A stretch of 64,000 nucleotides of DNA from Litomosoides sigmodontis. Lineage: Eukaryota > Nematoda > Chromadorea > Rhabditida > Onchocercidae. Positions 39,774 to 54,670 of the stretch are shown one piece after another. How positions within the stretch are numbered: position 1 is the first letter of the stretch; every line of letters starts with the position of its first letter. The stretch lies in contig OY718808.1 of NCBI GenBank assembly GCA_963070105.1, positions 3,409,738 to 3,473,737 on the forward strand, in the 5' to 3' direction. The translations under genes and the position numbers were made by a program. The notes beneath the pieces were generated by a model, which was not told the origin of the DNA, did not search any database, and saw only the letters and a list, made by a program, of their open reading frames with translations.

Positions 39774-40707
39774 ATGCGAGCTGTAATACAACGTGTCACG
39801 AAAGCTGCCGTATTCATTGATGGTCAACTGGTCAGTGCTGTTCAACTTGCAAAATTAGAGTTCTCTCTTCCTCTCTTTCTCGACCACAATTCTCTCATGT
39901 TGCACATTGATGTTTTTAGAATATCACTTTCAGTATTTCAGGAGTCTTCAATTGACCGGGGAATATGTGTCCTGTTGGCTATCAATGTTAACGATACCTT
40001 AGATGATGTACAATATGTGGTACGGAAACTGCTAAATATTCGAATGTTTCCGAATGTTGAAACAGGAAAACGATGGGACAAGAGTGTTAAGGATCTGGGA
40101 TTTGAGATACTTTGTGTAAGTCAAGTGAGTGTAATTCCTATGAACAATAAAAAAGACAAATACAAATGGATTTAATTTGGATTCTTCCCTGGGAATGATT
40201 GAAGAAGAGGTTGCTGGACTTGAGTTAAAGTTAAATTTCGAATCAAACTTGTTGCGCTTCCTCTCTTTGTGTCATTCGAAAATCCTCATTTTCAGTTCAT
40301 GTTTCAGTTCACATTGTACAGCTTGTTGAAAGGCAATAAATTAGACTTTCATCGATCTATGGCACCAACGGAATCTCAACAGTTTTATCAAACTTTTATA
40401 ACTGAGCTAAAGAAGGCTTACGTACCTGAACGGATAAAGGTTGTTTTTGCTTTTGAAAGTCTGCGCTGTTCCTCTGATTTTTTATTACGGTGTCAGATTA
40501 CGTTTGTGTAAAAACAAACTTAAATTCGTACAGTGTCCAGACTTAATAAATTTTTCGAAAGCATCGCATTTCTTTCAATTTTGAACAAAAGATTAAGCAA
40601 ATAATGGGATGAATTTATAGAATGGCCGGTTTGGTGCGATGATGAACGTTCAAATTGAAAACGATGGCCCTGTCACTGTGATTTTGGATAGTAAAATTAA
40701 AGAGTAA
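39774..40707 (+). CDS. DTD1: D-aminoacyl-tRNA deacylase 1 (DTD1)
   Basis: Four exons, 39774-39830, 39942-40124, 40308-40439 and 40621-40707, join in phase to 152 residues, the normal length of the family. The enzyme hydrolyses D-amino acids (and glycine) mischarged on tRNA, protecting translation in the cytosol. Seen: the start MRAVIQRVTKAAVFIDG, RGICVLLAI, RKLLNIRMF, the catalytic SQFT motif (residues 79-82, Thr82), KGNKLDFHRSM, NGRFGAMM, and the C-terminal NDGPVT motif whose Gly-cisPro pair (140-141) reads the chirality of the substrate. Two conserved positions differ from the usual form: Asp in IDRG where the family has IG-G, and Asn in NGRFGA where Asp is common. Neither is a catalytic residue and the protein should be functional. 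Single gene; no operon partner. Confidence 0.97.
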
Positions 40708-41744
40708 TATTCTGTCTTTGGATTAATATTAATCGCTGCCATTTTGTCCTTTACTGTCTCAAGTAAAACAAATCTAAAATCTAAACAAATCTTGCAGCCA
40801 CTTACGATTTTCCATATTTTTTGAACGTTTTTTTTTACATCGGCGTTTGCAGTGATTAAATTTGAACCGGCAATGAAATTTGTAATGAGAGTTGAAGATG
40901 ATTGATATTGTTTTGCAAAAGCGAAAAACTACATGACATTTTACCCGAATTACAACCACTACAAGAACGAACGAAATGAAAATAACCATTGTCGAATGAA
41001 GAGATGGTTGAAACAGTGGTAATAATATTAATAGTGATAATGGTATAAAGAAATTGAAAAAAAGAAGATTTCTTAGGGCGACACTGACAAAATTCTACTT
41101 TCCTCTTCCAATTTATGAAGCACTTAAAAATGTTGGAAAAGAAATTGGGAATTAATACAACCAAAAGAAAAGACCTGAAAAAAAACGGAACCAAGCAAAA
41201 TTGTCGAAACAATTAACAAGATTTTATGGGGGAAAAAAGAGCACTTCAAATAATATGGTTTAATAAGCGGATGGATTATTTTGCACTATGTGGCATTTCA
41301 TTTCGAGATCAACAATACATTTCAAAATAGAATTCAAAGAAAAAAATGATAGAAAAAAAAACACTTAAATCAACATATTAAACATGTAAGAAAAAAAAAT
41401 GGTATGGGAGAAATACAGAAATGATTTCAGCGGTTTAATCTTGCTTTTTTCACCTCATATCGTTATAATGCATCAATAGATGTTTTTTCCTTCTTATTAT
41501 CGATACATCCTGACTTCTTCGCCAATGATTTTGAAATACTTCCCTTCTCTCTCTGTTTTTTTTGCTTTCATCTTATCCAAGAATTTATGCAATATCATAT
41601 AAGCCTAAGCCTATCGGCACGTTTTTTCTTCAATTTCCTCTTTAAACGTGAACTGTTTTAATATGGTTGCTTTTGAGTAACAATGATAGCAAAATTTAGT
41701 TGCTCAAATAGTTTCATAACTTTCTCACACCTTCCTCTGCCGCT
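40708..41744. other. Convergent intergenic region
   Basis: Between the 3' ends of DTD1 and the IRF2BP-like gene. Poly-A and poly-T runs, no recognisable coding sequence. Probably holds both 3' UTRs. Confidence 0.55.
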
Positions 41745-44700
41745 CTAGTTAAGATTGACATGTTGAGGTACAGAAACGGGTGGGGCACCGTTCTGACCAG
41801 TTGAAGAAGCGATACTTGTTGTAGCCGATGGTGATGAGTTTTGCTGAGATGTTGAATTCTGATATGATCCAGCCTGAAGGCAAAAAATTAACTGTCATCA
41901 TTTGAAAGTAAGAAATTTATGTTTCCTATAATATGATGAATAAATCGCAAAGATCTAATCTCAGAACCTGTTATTGTGTTAAATTATAAAAGGTAACTTT
42001 TTAAAGCTTACCTGACTGTTATTGTTTTGTACGAGCGCTGAAGTGGTAGAGTTATTTGCTTCTCGTTCCTTCTTAAATTGTTCAAAATCATCGCCCAGTA
42101 TGGTTGCGATTTCACCCTGCATAAATGCCCATGGCATATGTGAACCAGCTAATGGGCATTTCTCACCCGATGGACAGTATACTTCCTAAAATAAATTTAA
42201 ATAGAAATTAATGAAAATCTTCAAAAAGGGAGGAAACGAAAAAAAAAAACATGCGTAGCCAAAAGTAATGACAATTCATTTTTTAAATCTTTTATTAAGT
42301 TTATTTTTAGTAAATCGATATATCGAAGCACTTCTTACCAGCTCTGTTTATTTATTTTTTCTGATTTAGCATGAGATAAGCATAAAGCACCTGAGCACTT
42401 CCTTGTTTCTTAATGCTTTCACGTGAGCATGGAAAACAAAACTTATGTCCTGAGACTGAAGGGCATTGCACAAAATGAGTATCTTCAAGGCGTTCATGGC
42501 ATAAAGTACACTTCACTACTCGATCACTGCTATAAGATCGGACATTGTTAAATTTCAAAAAAAACAAAAACAAAATAAAAAGAAAAGAATATTTTCAACC
42601 ATTCCAAGCAGTGCAAAAATAACACTTAAAATCATGGGAACAAAAAGAAAAACAACTTATTAATTTTTTACTTTATTAATTTTAATAATAATTGAAATTT
42701 CACTGCCAATATTATTAATTATTACTGTTCTTTAACTGAACTTTCATTTTCATTCAATCAAATCTGTTCCATCTTCACTTGTCCCTTCCCCTCTCCTAAC
42801 TCCCAACTCCTCTTCTTGAACAATTGAATTTCCGAGCAGTGAACGAAATTACTTTTGTGAATTGCTGAAGCTTCGTCTACTACTGGAATTGTTGTTTGGA
42901 TGATCTGGGCTATGTGTTGATGTTGGTGATGCTGAAGTTGTTTGCGCATCACCTGCAAACAGACAAGGGAAGATGTTTCACATTAAAAGGTTCATTCGCC
43001 TTTTATACAAATATTTACATAATTATAATTTTATGTGTAAAATATGCGTAGGAAATATTTTTGAAAATTCGTAATTAATTTAGCTGCAAAAATCTTTTGT
43101 GGACATAATTTGAATATAATTCAAAATTATGTCGAATTTTTTTTTTGTTTTCGACAAAAAATGATGAACTTTCGATTGCTATTTGCTTTTTTTTTGTCGT
43201 TAGTGCCATTACAGCCTAAATCATTTTAATATAAAATTTATCATTTAAATTTTACGTTTTTTCAGATTTATAAAATTATTTGGAATATATGAGTTTACTA
43301 TGCAGTCGTTGCATCTTGCCGAACCATTCCTGTTTCATCATAACAATACATTTTAAGTATTTCTTGCATATCTGATATGAACTCATCAATCATTTCAAGA
43401 TAAATTCTACTAGCTTTTCGAAGATGAATGCCTTGTCAGTTTTATAATTCAGAAATGCCATACTACGTACCATATATGGTAATTATACAAATACAAAAAT
43501 TATGAATAAAAGGTTAGTTAATTTTATAGGCTTGTTTCAAATTTCATTTTATAATAATTCCTTCCTACGTATATGCATGTTTGTTATTGAATTAATTAAA
43601 ATTCCATTTATTGGTAGATATTGTTCCATTTCGTAAGATCATCCATCGCTGATGTCACTTACAAAAGAGAGCAAGAGAGAGGGAGAGAGGGGAGGAGAAA
43701 TAGGAAGAGAGCAGAAGAGGGGAAAAAAGATAATTGCGATGGTGGATTGGATGAAATTACGCAATTTTCTGAGATTATTGTAAAGGTTCATTGGCCTAGT
43801 TGGCCGTTGCTTGCTCCTTTTAAGATGTAAATGAAGGAATGCCTATGTGAACCTTTCATCTTTCTTCATTATTCTGGTAACATACCAGTAGAAGTATTTC
43901 AGAACTGGAGCAAATGGAAAGAACGGAAAACCGGTTTTTATTTTCCGCATTTTCCTGCTTTCCACTCTACTCTCTCTCTCTCTCTTTTCGCCCTTTGGAA
44001 CGAAGTTCGTTGATCCGTTTGTTTCTAATCAAATAACCTCTTTGTAGGAGGTACGAAAGATGATCGAGTTTCTTCGATGTCATTAAATTTGAAAAGGTCA
44101 CTGAACGAAGTTTAGATCTTAAAAGGCTAGTAAATAACAGATGGCGAGAGGGAGAGAAAAAGCGAAAGAGGGAGAGATGAAGAAGAAACGAGGAATGGTC
44201 GGGTAAATGAAAGATTGGATATTTTGTCTCGATTCTGATTACTGAGTGGTACAAACAACTTTTGCGACCTTTCATTTCCACCATTTTCCCACTTTTACAC
44301 ACACACACACACAGACACACACACACACACACACACATACACACACACACATATACAACACAACACGTTTTCTAATTCTAATTTGAAAAAAGATTTACAT
44401 GAATACGTAAAGATGGAATCATGACGACCTCAGGCAAAAAAAAAAGGAAGTGGAAAAACGAGTTTGCTGAAAAAGACAGCAAATGGTTGGTACAAACAGT
44501 TACGACATTATTTAACTGTTTATCTAATTGTCACATAATTTGCAAAACTTCCAATATATTTTGAATGAAAAATATTCATTAAATTTGATAAGAATTGCTG
44601 TCCGGAAATATTACTCTTAGTAATTTGCAACAAAATTATGACATCTTTTCTTTCTAATGAGGAAAAGTTTGAGGATGTAACATATAAAATTGGTGTCACA

Positions 44701-47244
44701 CGATCGCGTGAAAAATACGCACCACACCCACACATACACATATAAATATATCTGTGCATATGTATAACTATGTAATATTCCTATGAAAGTTTTTTAAAAA
44801 TGACAGAAAAACAGAGGAAATATTTTTTTTCAGGAAAATCGTCAATTTTTCTAACATTTAAAATTAGTATAAATTTAAAGTAATGCTATGCAAGAGTTTT
44901 CAAAAGATATTGTTTCAAATTAGTTTAGATTTTAAAACATTAATTGCAATTGTTTCTCTAAAATTTTAAGAAGCAAAAAAAACCCATCCCTCTTCCCTTA
45001 TTTCTTATTTCCTCCCTTTCTTTTTCTCTTTCCTCTCTCTTTCTCCTTCCTTCCTTTCATGATGAGCCACGTATGAGGTTATTCCATGCTGTTCGAGAGT
45101 AATAATAATGGTATGTTGAAATTTTTCCCACTGTTCGCGACCTCTGCAATCAAATATTTGGTGTTCCGCAGCAAATATTACAATCGCCGAATTGTACCAG
45201 GCAGGTCACATGGCACCAAAAACCGGTTTCTTCATCCGTCCGTCTGTCTGTTATCCGTACGATAAAATGAATATATTTTTCACAATTTTTTCTTTTCTCC
45301 TCTATTCTACCATAATTTGAACGTAATTTTATTTAAACATATAATTATTAACGCTTCCTTCTTCCTTTCCTTGCATTTTTTCTAATAATAATAATTTGGA
45401 ATAGGTAAAGATGAAGAGGAAGAAAATTAGTGCTAACAAACTTTCCAATAACTTGTACCATCTTTCCTACAGTAAGGAAGAGAGCACAAAAAAAATTTAG
45501 GAGTAAAATACAAATAAAACACCGGTTCATACTTTTTTTTTTTGCTGCAGCTGTACCCATACTTCTTAACATTTCTTCAACCTTTCCCTATCTCTATCTC
45601 TCCCTCTCTCGCTTCCTTCACATCACACTTATTTCAATTAAACTTTTTGCAAAAATACTATCGGGTTATCATCATCAACATGTATTACAGAAAGGATAAC
45701 TGAGGTCATTGAACTCATTAAGAATGGAGGTATGATTTAACATGAACTGAAACTGAGAAAGATAAAAGGAATATTCGAAACCGGTTTTTCAATCATACAT
45801 CGCATCATCGCTGATCCTTTATGTATGTGTGTGTGTGTGTGTGTGTGTATGTGTCACTGTACATATAAGCACAAACATATTGAGATAAATGCATCACAAC
45901 TGATCGATCTATCACAGAGATTTTCACCGATCTGTTACAAACGATGGCACAAACTGTAGCATAGAGTAGCGGTAGTACAGATGAATGCCGGAATATCTAT
46001 CCTGTCATAAATGATAGGTTCGAAAAAAAAAGAGGAGGAGAGTTGGAGAAAAAATTCATGATCAGATCACATGCAATGCACTATTAGAGGTAGGAAAAAA
46101 GTAAGGAAGGAAGGGATAGTACAACTGGAAGAATTGATGAGACAAAATGTCTGTAGCAAAAATAACATTTCCCCCCTCTCACCTTTTGCACCTTCCAATC
46201 ACTCATTCAAATTGATGATAATTTATGTTGCACACACATTTCTTCATCTACCGTAAAATGATGATGCCATTTGCATTATGCAACTATTCGTTTCAATGGT
46301 AAAATACAAATAACAACAAATACAACTCCTCTCTTAACTAATTCAAATTCATTCTCTCTTCACTTCACTTCACCTTATACCTTATTGCAATTTCTTTCAC
46401 CACTAATTTGCCAAAATTTTAAAATTAAAATCTTATGAAATTCTTCGTTTTAAGATAGAAAAGTAAGGAATAGATGAGTAGTGAGAAAGTGTAATAGTCG
46501 ATCATCTTACCACGTTGTACCTTTCCGCATACATCAGGTTTGATATCATCTAATGAATCGTGATCACGTTTACGTGATGCTGCAACAGCAGCAGCAAGTG
46601 ATGCGTTTGGCGGTAGTAAACTTGCAACAGTATTTGTTACCAAATTTGGAAATACACCTAAAAATTAACCAAATTAATCTTGCTATAAAAGATTCATTCG
46701 TTCACTAATTACAAATAGCATTAGTAAAAATTAAACGATTCGAAACATATTTCTAAGTTATTTTCCTTTTTTTTTGATCCTTACTTTTTAATCAAATAAC
46801 CGGTTCGGTTCAAAAAATTCTTATCACTTTTACAATACCGAAAAAATTGATAAGAAAAAAAAATGTACACATAAACACACTCATCGGTAGGCCATGTTGC
46901 ATGAGAGAATTTTGAAGATGAATTGGTCGTTGCAACTGTTGCAACGCATGCAAATCTTCAGCTGTAAATTGACCTGGTTGCCTACCTGCCAGTGAAATGA
47001 ACCGCTGCTGTTGCACCAATGCCTGCAAATGGTAGTGCTTTTTTAAGTGTGAAATTTATCGAAGTATAGGATGAAAATTTTAGCAAAATGTGAACTCAAT
47101 GCATGCATTACGAAGTGATAAAAGAAAAAAGAACTGTTGCTAACTTCGGTTAACTGATTCAACGGTAATTGTGGCATTTGTGCTTGTGCCGCAGCTGCAA
47201 CTGCTGCTGCTGCAACTGCTTGTTGTTGTTGTTGCTGCTGCTGC

Positions 47245-47277
<33 letters not shown>

Positions 47278-48416
47278 ACAATAGCTGTTGGTGGTGGTGG
47301 TGGTGGTACTGTAGCAGGATTCACACCGCGATTCACAGCTGGAGAAAATCGTCCCGCACCAGCTTGCATTAAGCATTCTTTCTGAATTTTGAGAGAATAA
47401 CAAAACAGAGGAAAAACCGGTGAAATATGTTTGAAAAACAATTTTATCATTTTCATTCCCATTACAATAACAATAGTTTTCGCATTAAAATTTCACTTTT
47501 CAAACAAAAAAAAAAGCAATTTAGAATAGAATTATGCAACTGGATGAGGAGCAAAAAATTAAATTACCTGTGATAAATTTCTGCTGGCAATGTTGGTTGA
47601 AGTTTCACCTACGGGAAATCCGTGAACACGTTTCAATTGACGTGCATTCTCAATTACATTTTCTATCCTGTAATTATCTTGCATAAAGGAAGAGAAGTAG
47701 CACTACGGAATAGGTATGAAATTAATTGGTATGCAAGAAAAATCATCATTCAAATACGAACGCATATTTTACTAAAATTTTCCAAATTAATGATTTTGTA
47801 TTTCCATTTAGGTCAAATACTAATTGGAGAAATATTAATTAGGAGTAAACTTTTATTGCTTCATTCAGTATCGGCCTCTTTTTTTGGAAATTTTCGATGA
47901 ATTTGCTAAAAATTTGCAGCTTAAAAAACTATTTCCCAATTAATAGGCTGAAATTTTATTCATCGAATGCTTTAAAAAAGTGATGAGACTGCAACAGGAT
48001 AAATACTACCGGATAATTAATCACAATTAATATATGCCAAAATTATACCACTCTGATAAACTAATGTTTTTTGCACTTTTTTTGTTTTTTGAAACAAAAA
48101 TTTGAAAATGTTACCGATCAGCTCCCTCGTAATTGACGCAACCTCGACAAACAGGTTCCATGTAATCACTGCACATAGCCCATGGCCAACGAGGTAGGTC
48201 ACACAGGAAGCAATGCTGCCGTCCGGCAATTTTTGTTGCAATCGTTCCACCACAACCACCGCTACCACCGCTACCACCACCACCACCTATTCCGGCTCCG
48301 GTACCATTTGCATTAATGGTACCATTTGGTCCTGTCCCACTTCCGCTATGAGCTACAGCAGCAGCTGCTGCTGCTGCTGCGCCATTCATTGTTGCAAGCA
48401 TACCGTTAGGATTCAT
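41745..48416 (-). CDS. IRF2BP-family transcriptional co-regulator (IRF2BP1/2/IRF2BPL homologue)
   Basis: Nine minus-strand exons, 48416-48115, 47667-47568, 47381-47145, 47022-46881, 46657-46511, 42952-42853, 42529-42391, 42185-42012 and 41873-41745, join in phase to 489 residues. Residues 66-120 are the family's N-terminal zinc finger: [13 protein letters not shown], then [17 protein letters not shown], with Cys 69, 72, 90 and 93, followed by the helix [13 protein letters not shown]. Residues 350-415 are the C-terminal RING-like domain: CTLC (350, 353), C364, HKFCFPC (370-376), CPSGEKC (393, 399) and GSHMPWAF. Known members are nuclear corepressors, and the RING of IRF2BP proteins can act as an E3. 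Between the domains lie a Gln/Ala-rich stretch (exon 3), a basic KRDHD segment and a Ser/Asn-rich linker; the extreme N terminus has Ala and Gly runs. A TGA directly before the ATG in frame fixes the start. Confidence 0.95.
42953..46510 (-). other. Large intron of the IRF2BP-like gene
   Basis: A 3.56-kb intron, much longer than the others in this gene. It contains a (CA)n tract at 44298-44354, a (GT)n tract at 45823-45852, GA/CT-rich patches (43670-43725, 43968-43986, 44998-45060) and no supported nested gene. The phase on each side (1) matches. Confidence 0.8.
44298..44354. repeat. (CA)n microsatellite in intron
   Basis: CA units with one GA and two TA interruptions. Confidence 0.93.
47215..47283 (-). 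repeat. CAA/CAG coding repeat (poly-Gln) in IRF2BP-like exon 3
   Basis: On the coding strand, CAA and CAG codons give a run of about 20 Gln broken once by His, followed by an Ala run. Mixed CAA/CAG codons should make it more stable than a pure CAG tract. Confidence 0.9.
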
Positions 48417-51400
48417 TCAGATTTGTTAGGTTAATTGTTAGGTGGAAATAACCGGATTTGAATTGAAATAAGACAGCGAACCAGTCGCTACGAATTGTGT
48501 GTTCAGCTTTATTCAGATATTTGTTAATCTGAAATTTCAACAAATATGCTGAATAATTTTCAACTAATATGCATGACCTGAAATTTAGGACAGATAAAAT
48601 GAATGAAAAAAGCAAATCGAAATGTTTACACGTAACTCATACAGACTATGCAACTCCTACACTCAATTACTAAAACAAGTATGTTTGCCATTCGAAACAA
48701 AAACAAAATTTTCAATAATTATTGTAAAAATAAAATAAACATTCTAAAACTAAATTATCATTTTTTCACTTATTTAAAGCAAATGGTTTAATTTTTTCAT
48801 AAAATAAATTTATCACAAACAATAAAATAATGATAATAATCAATCATAATAAGTAATGATAATAATAATAATAAATAAAATGGAGTGAACAATAAATGAA
48901 TTATACTGTAGAAAACGTATATTTGTATCATTTGATATTGTAATGAGAAAAAACAAACAAACAAAGCAACACAAATGAATTTTTAATTTTATTAAATTTA
49001 AAACTTCAGTAAGTACGCCTTCATCAAATTTATTTGACTAAAATTAATTAACTTTAAAAATGTGCACTAATGTATGGATGTATTGTAATGAGATTAAAAA
49101 TGATAAGCAGCAGAGGAAAAGCCATCATCTCTATTCAATGGATGATATTTTAACAGCTGGCTCAATAAAAAAAAAAAACTGAAAATGAGTGATGGATATA
49201 ATAAATGTGCATGTATTTGTTCACCTGATCATTTCATACATCATGTCCGATCAGGAGCATCTATGAAAGGTTTTACAAAAAAAAAAAAGCAGAAAAAAAA
49301 ATGTCGAGAATATTTGCAAATCGTTTTTTTCCTCTTCCTCCTTTCTCTCTCTCTCTCTCTCTGTCCTTCTCTCTCTTTCGCTTTCTTCCTCACTTTTTCA
49401 CTCCATTCTCCTCTTCCAATCGCATAATCATTCATCTCTCTCATCGTCATCATTTCAATCTTCTCTAAATCATATATGTATATTAGAAGAGGAATAATTA
49501 GGAAGATTTCCCAAACTACTACTGTATCGTGGAAAAATTTCGTCACAATTTACAAACGATTGTTTATGCATATAAACGTAAAATTTCCATGAAATTTTAA
49601 AAAATTTAAAAATTTTTATTATTAAAATTTTTTTTTGGAAAAAAAATTTTTTTTACAAAAAAAATTTTTTTTACAAATTTTTATTATGCAAGTGCAACCG
49701 GCCACTAAATTACATTTTTAAAACAATTAATATGCTTTTTTTGAGGCAAATTTCACTTTAAAAACCTTTTTTAATTTTCTGAAAAATAAAAGAGAAAGAG
49801 AAAAATACTTTGTTGCAATCAACAGATGATACAATTCCTATTTTTGCTATCTTTTTCAATTATAATTTAAATTACAGTAAACAATTAAGTTATTGAATGA
49901 ATAATAGGGATGGAAAATAATTTTTTCTATAACACGCAGTACTGATACTATCATTCCAAAACAACAATGAATTATTAATGAAATATGTAAATTTTAAAAT
50001 TGCCAACTTATTGAAATTACCATCAATGAGCATTAAATGTCTACTACCATTGCCGTACAAACAATTTAAAATATTTTTGCTTTATTTTCCCTTTGCAAAT
50101 GCAAAAAAAATTTTTTTCTTCGTTTTTCTTTCTTTCATCCATCACATAACAAAATAATTTAGAAGTGAAATTAAATACAAAAGGAAAAGGCTAAATGAGA
50201 AATGTAAAACTTGTCATTTGTTATATTAAAATTTTTTATTTCAATTATTTAACAAACATATTATTTCAATTTCAATAATTTCAATCATTCATATTTAATG
50301 CAAACATCCATCACGCTAATGTTTCCTCCTATTTTTTTTTTGTTCCCTCTTCCTCACTCTCCCCGTTTTTTTTGTGGTAAAACTAAAAACTGACAAAAAA
50401 AAACACTATCGATAGAATTCAATGATGTTTCCCGGAAAAAGGTGTAAGAGCAATGAATCAAAAGTTGAAGCAAAAAAAAAGGAAAGTGAAACGAGAGAGA
50501 GAGAGAGAGGGAGAGAAAGAGGGAAAAAAGGCGAGAGATTAAATTCCGGTTGTAAATAAAGTTTCTAGTGGTAAGAAAATGAGAGACGAAATGAAATGAA
50601 AGGTTTGTAAGCGGAAAACGAAAGAGGAAAAGTTTCTTCCCTTCCATCTTCAATGGTCCAGTTCATCAACAATCAATCTCGCTCCCACCCTCTCTCTCTC
50701 TCTCTCTCTCTCTCTGTCTATCTGCGTGTGCTTTGATCTTCTTGTCTAGACTTGATCCTAACCAAAAAAAAAATCTAACATTTTTTTAAAAAAAAAAACA
50801 GGAAATTCATTAAACATAAACAAGCTTTTCTTTTTTGTGAAATGCATATTTTTGTTATTTATTATTCAAAATATCAGCTGTTTTTTTTGTCACCTTATTT
50901 GTATTTCCGGTATTACTTAATTGTTTGGATAAGTGTAAGTATGCATTAACAGTAAGACGACGATTAAACGTACACCTAAAAGGTTTAAACGTCTGCTTCC
51001 AACATTACGATAATCATTATCACTACCGTTTCCACTCATTAATTAAAATAAAAATTGGTGAAATGACAGTAACACAGATGATATTAACAAAAATGATGAG
51101 AGAAAACAACAGTAACAGAAACGATAATGATGATAATAAAAATAATAATGATATTATTAATTCACGGATAGATAATGAAAATCTTTTGCAAGTACAATCA
51201 AAAAAGGAACAAATTGAAATATTTTAATTAAATATTTGCGGTTATAATAATGCGATCAATAATGTGTAAGCAATACTTTGCTAAGCATTTTCCCTTTTAG
51301 CACTCCACTTATTCATACGACATGAACAAAGGCAAAAAAAAAAATTAATTTTTACAATTTAAAAAGTGAAGAAAAAGAAGTTGCGTGGGAAAAAACAAAT

Positions 51401-52839
51401 TACATATTTGCTCAAATATTTGATCATTTAGCATTCATTCATTTAATTCCTTCCTACATTTTGCTGGCTAATTAAAATACAAAATGAAAATACAGTCAGC
51501 CATTGCGTACTGCTTATGGACAGATAAACTATTCATTATTTGTTCCGAAAACTGTTGACACTAAACGTATGTCAAATGACCATTGGCCTGATAAGATAAT
51601 ATCAGCAGTGATAAAATGATATTTACATCTATCTAGATGAAAATGCTAGCAGTAATCTTAGATAAGTTATCAAATGCATTTTCCAACATTCATCTCTTCC
51701 TTCTATCAGTATTTCATTCGCATAAGTAGTAAATTGTCAGAATAATATTGTAAAAAAAATTAAACACATTGCAATCACTAATTACAGTAATTACAGGCTT
51801 TCAGCAATTTCTGTTAAAAATTTCCAATTTCAAAACATTTTAGTTTTTCATTACAATTTATTATGCAAATAAACGAACTGTTGCAGCATCCAACGAATGC
51901 AAAAGCGTGAAACTAAAAAAATCAACAGCAACAGCACACTAATGGAAAAAACCTTCATTAATGTCTTTCTTTTATGTTTTAAATTGAATTTTAATTGAAC
52001 CAACAAAAAAAAAAAACGAAGGAATGAAACGAAAAATTCCCACAGTTACTTATTTGATATCTATCTATTTCGTTATGTATGCTTGTGCTTGTGTGATTGA
52101 TCCATCTCTCATCTCTCTCCCCACTTGTTACATCAGAATACATTACTAATATCAAATATATTTGCATAAATGAATGATTTCATTGAGAGGGAGAACGAGT
52201 ACGAAAGACGGGTTTTTGAGCTTCGAAGAGAGAAGGAGGGAGGGAGGGAGGGAGGGAGAGAGAGAGAGAGAGAGAGGTGATAGATTGGATCGGTAGCTGT
52301 TCGACGTTAAATCATCAACAATACAAAATCTATCTGCTTGCTACTTCCTCATGAATTATGCATAGTTTAATTTGAGCTACAATAACTAGGCACAACTGGA
52401 AGGGAAAACAATTTTTTTTCTCCTCTCTCATACATTTATACGCAAAGAGGAATAGCAAATTAGGCTAATATAATTTGGAGAAGAAAAAAAAAAGATGAAG
52501 GAAGAGGGAGAGAGAAAGTGAGGGAGAAAAGAAAATCATGCAATTTAAAAAATTTCAAATGAATTTATGCTGGAAAATTGAAAGTTTATATTTGTGTGGA
52601 ATTAGAAAATGCATGCAATCATTTTCAGTGCTCTTATCAAATTATTGAATCACGCTAGCAAATAACGTTACCTTATCAGTGATAATAAATTTTCGTATAA
52701 AATTCAAAAATTTGCAAAAATAAAAATAAGTGAAAAAATCAGTAAACCTTATCATTATTACTTAAAATTATATAAATGAAGAAAAAAAGAAAAGGTGAAA
52801 GTTCGTCATCGTAAAAAATGTATCATTATTAAAATAATT

Positions 52840-52840
<1 letters not shown>
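48417..52840. other. 5' flank of the IRF2BP-like gene, gene-poor
   Basis: AT-rich sequence with homopolymer runs, GA/CT tracts (49335-49372, 50492-50523, 50691-50716) and a GGGA/GA block at 52222-52276. No coding exon was supported; a non-coding first exon could lie here. It holds a GATA dyad at 52673-52685. Confidence 0.5.

Positions 52841-52929
<89 letters not shown>
52841..52929. repeat. (TA)n microsatellite
   Basis: About 44 TA units; a CTCTTTACTACATAT unit is then repeated twice. Confidence 0.97.
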
Positions 52930-53454
52930 TCTTTACTACATATTCGTCCTCTTTACTACATATGTTAGGAATAACTGTTTAAAATTTAAATTCAAATTCA
53001 AATTCAGATAAAACTCAGAATGAAAATGAATAAATGAATGAAGGTGGGAGGAAGGAAAATCATTCATCGAATTTCACTTAGATTGATCCTACCAGGAAAG
53101 GACACACTGATCATCATCGCCACCATCGTCATCGTCGCATATAAGAAATGCATGCTTTGAGGAGAACTTGCCGCATCACTCATTGTCATCGCTAAAAGCA
53201 AGATGATTCAATTCACCAACCTATTATTCTCACTTTTTTTTTAAAAATGAAAATTTTTTGCTAGTCGAAAACTTTTCCATTCAATCATTCATTCGCATAG
53301 GAATACGAAAAATAGCAACAACAATAGCTATAACAATAATAATAGTAATAATATTGCTAATAGTAATGATAATGATAGCGCTAATGATCATAACAGTAAC
53401 AGTAATAATTGTAGTAAACAACAGCAACAACAATAATAATAATAGTAATGATAG

Positions 53455-54670
<1,216 letters not shown>

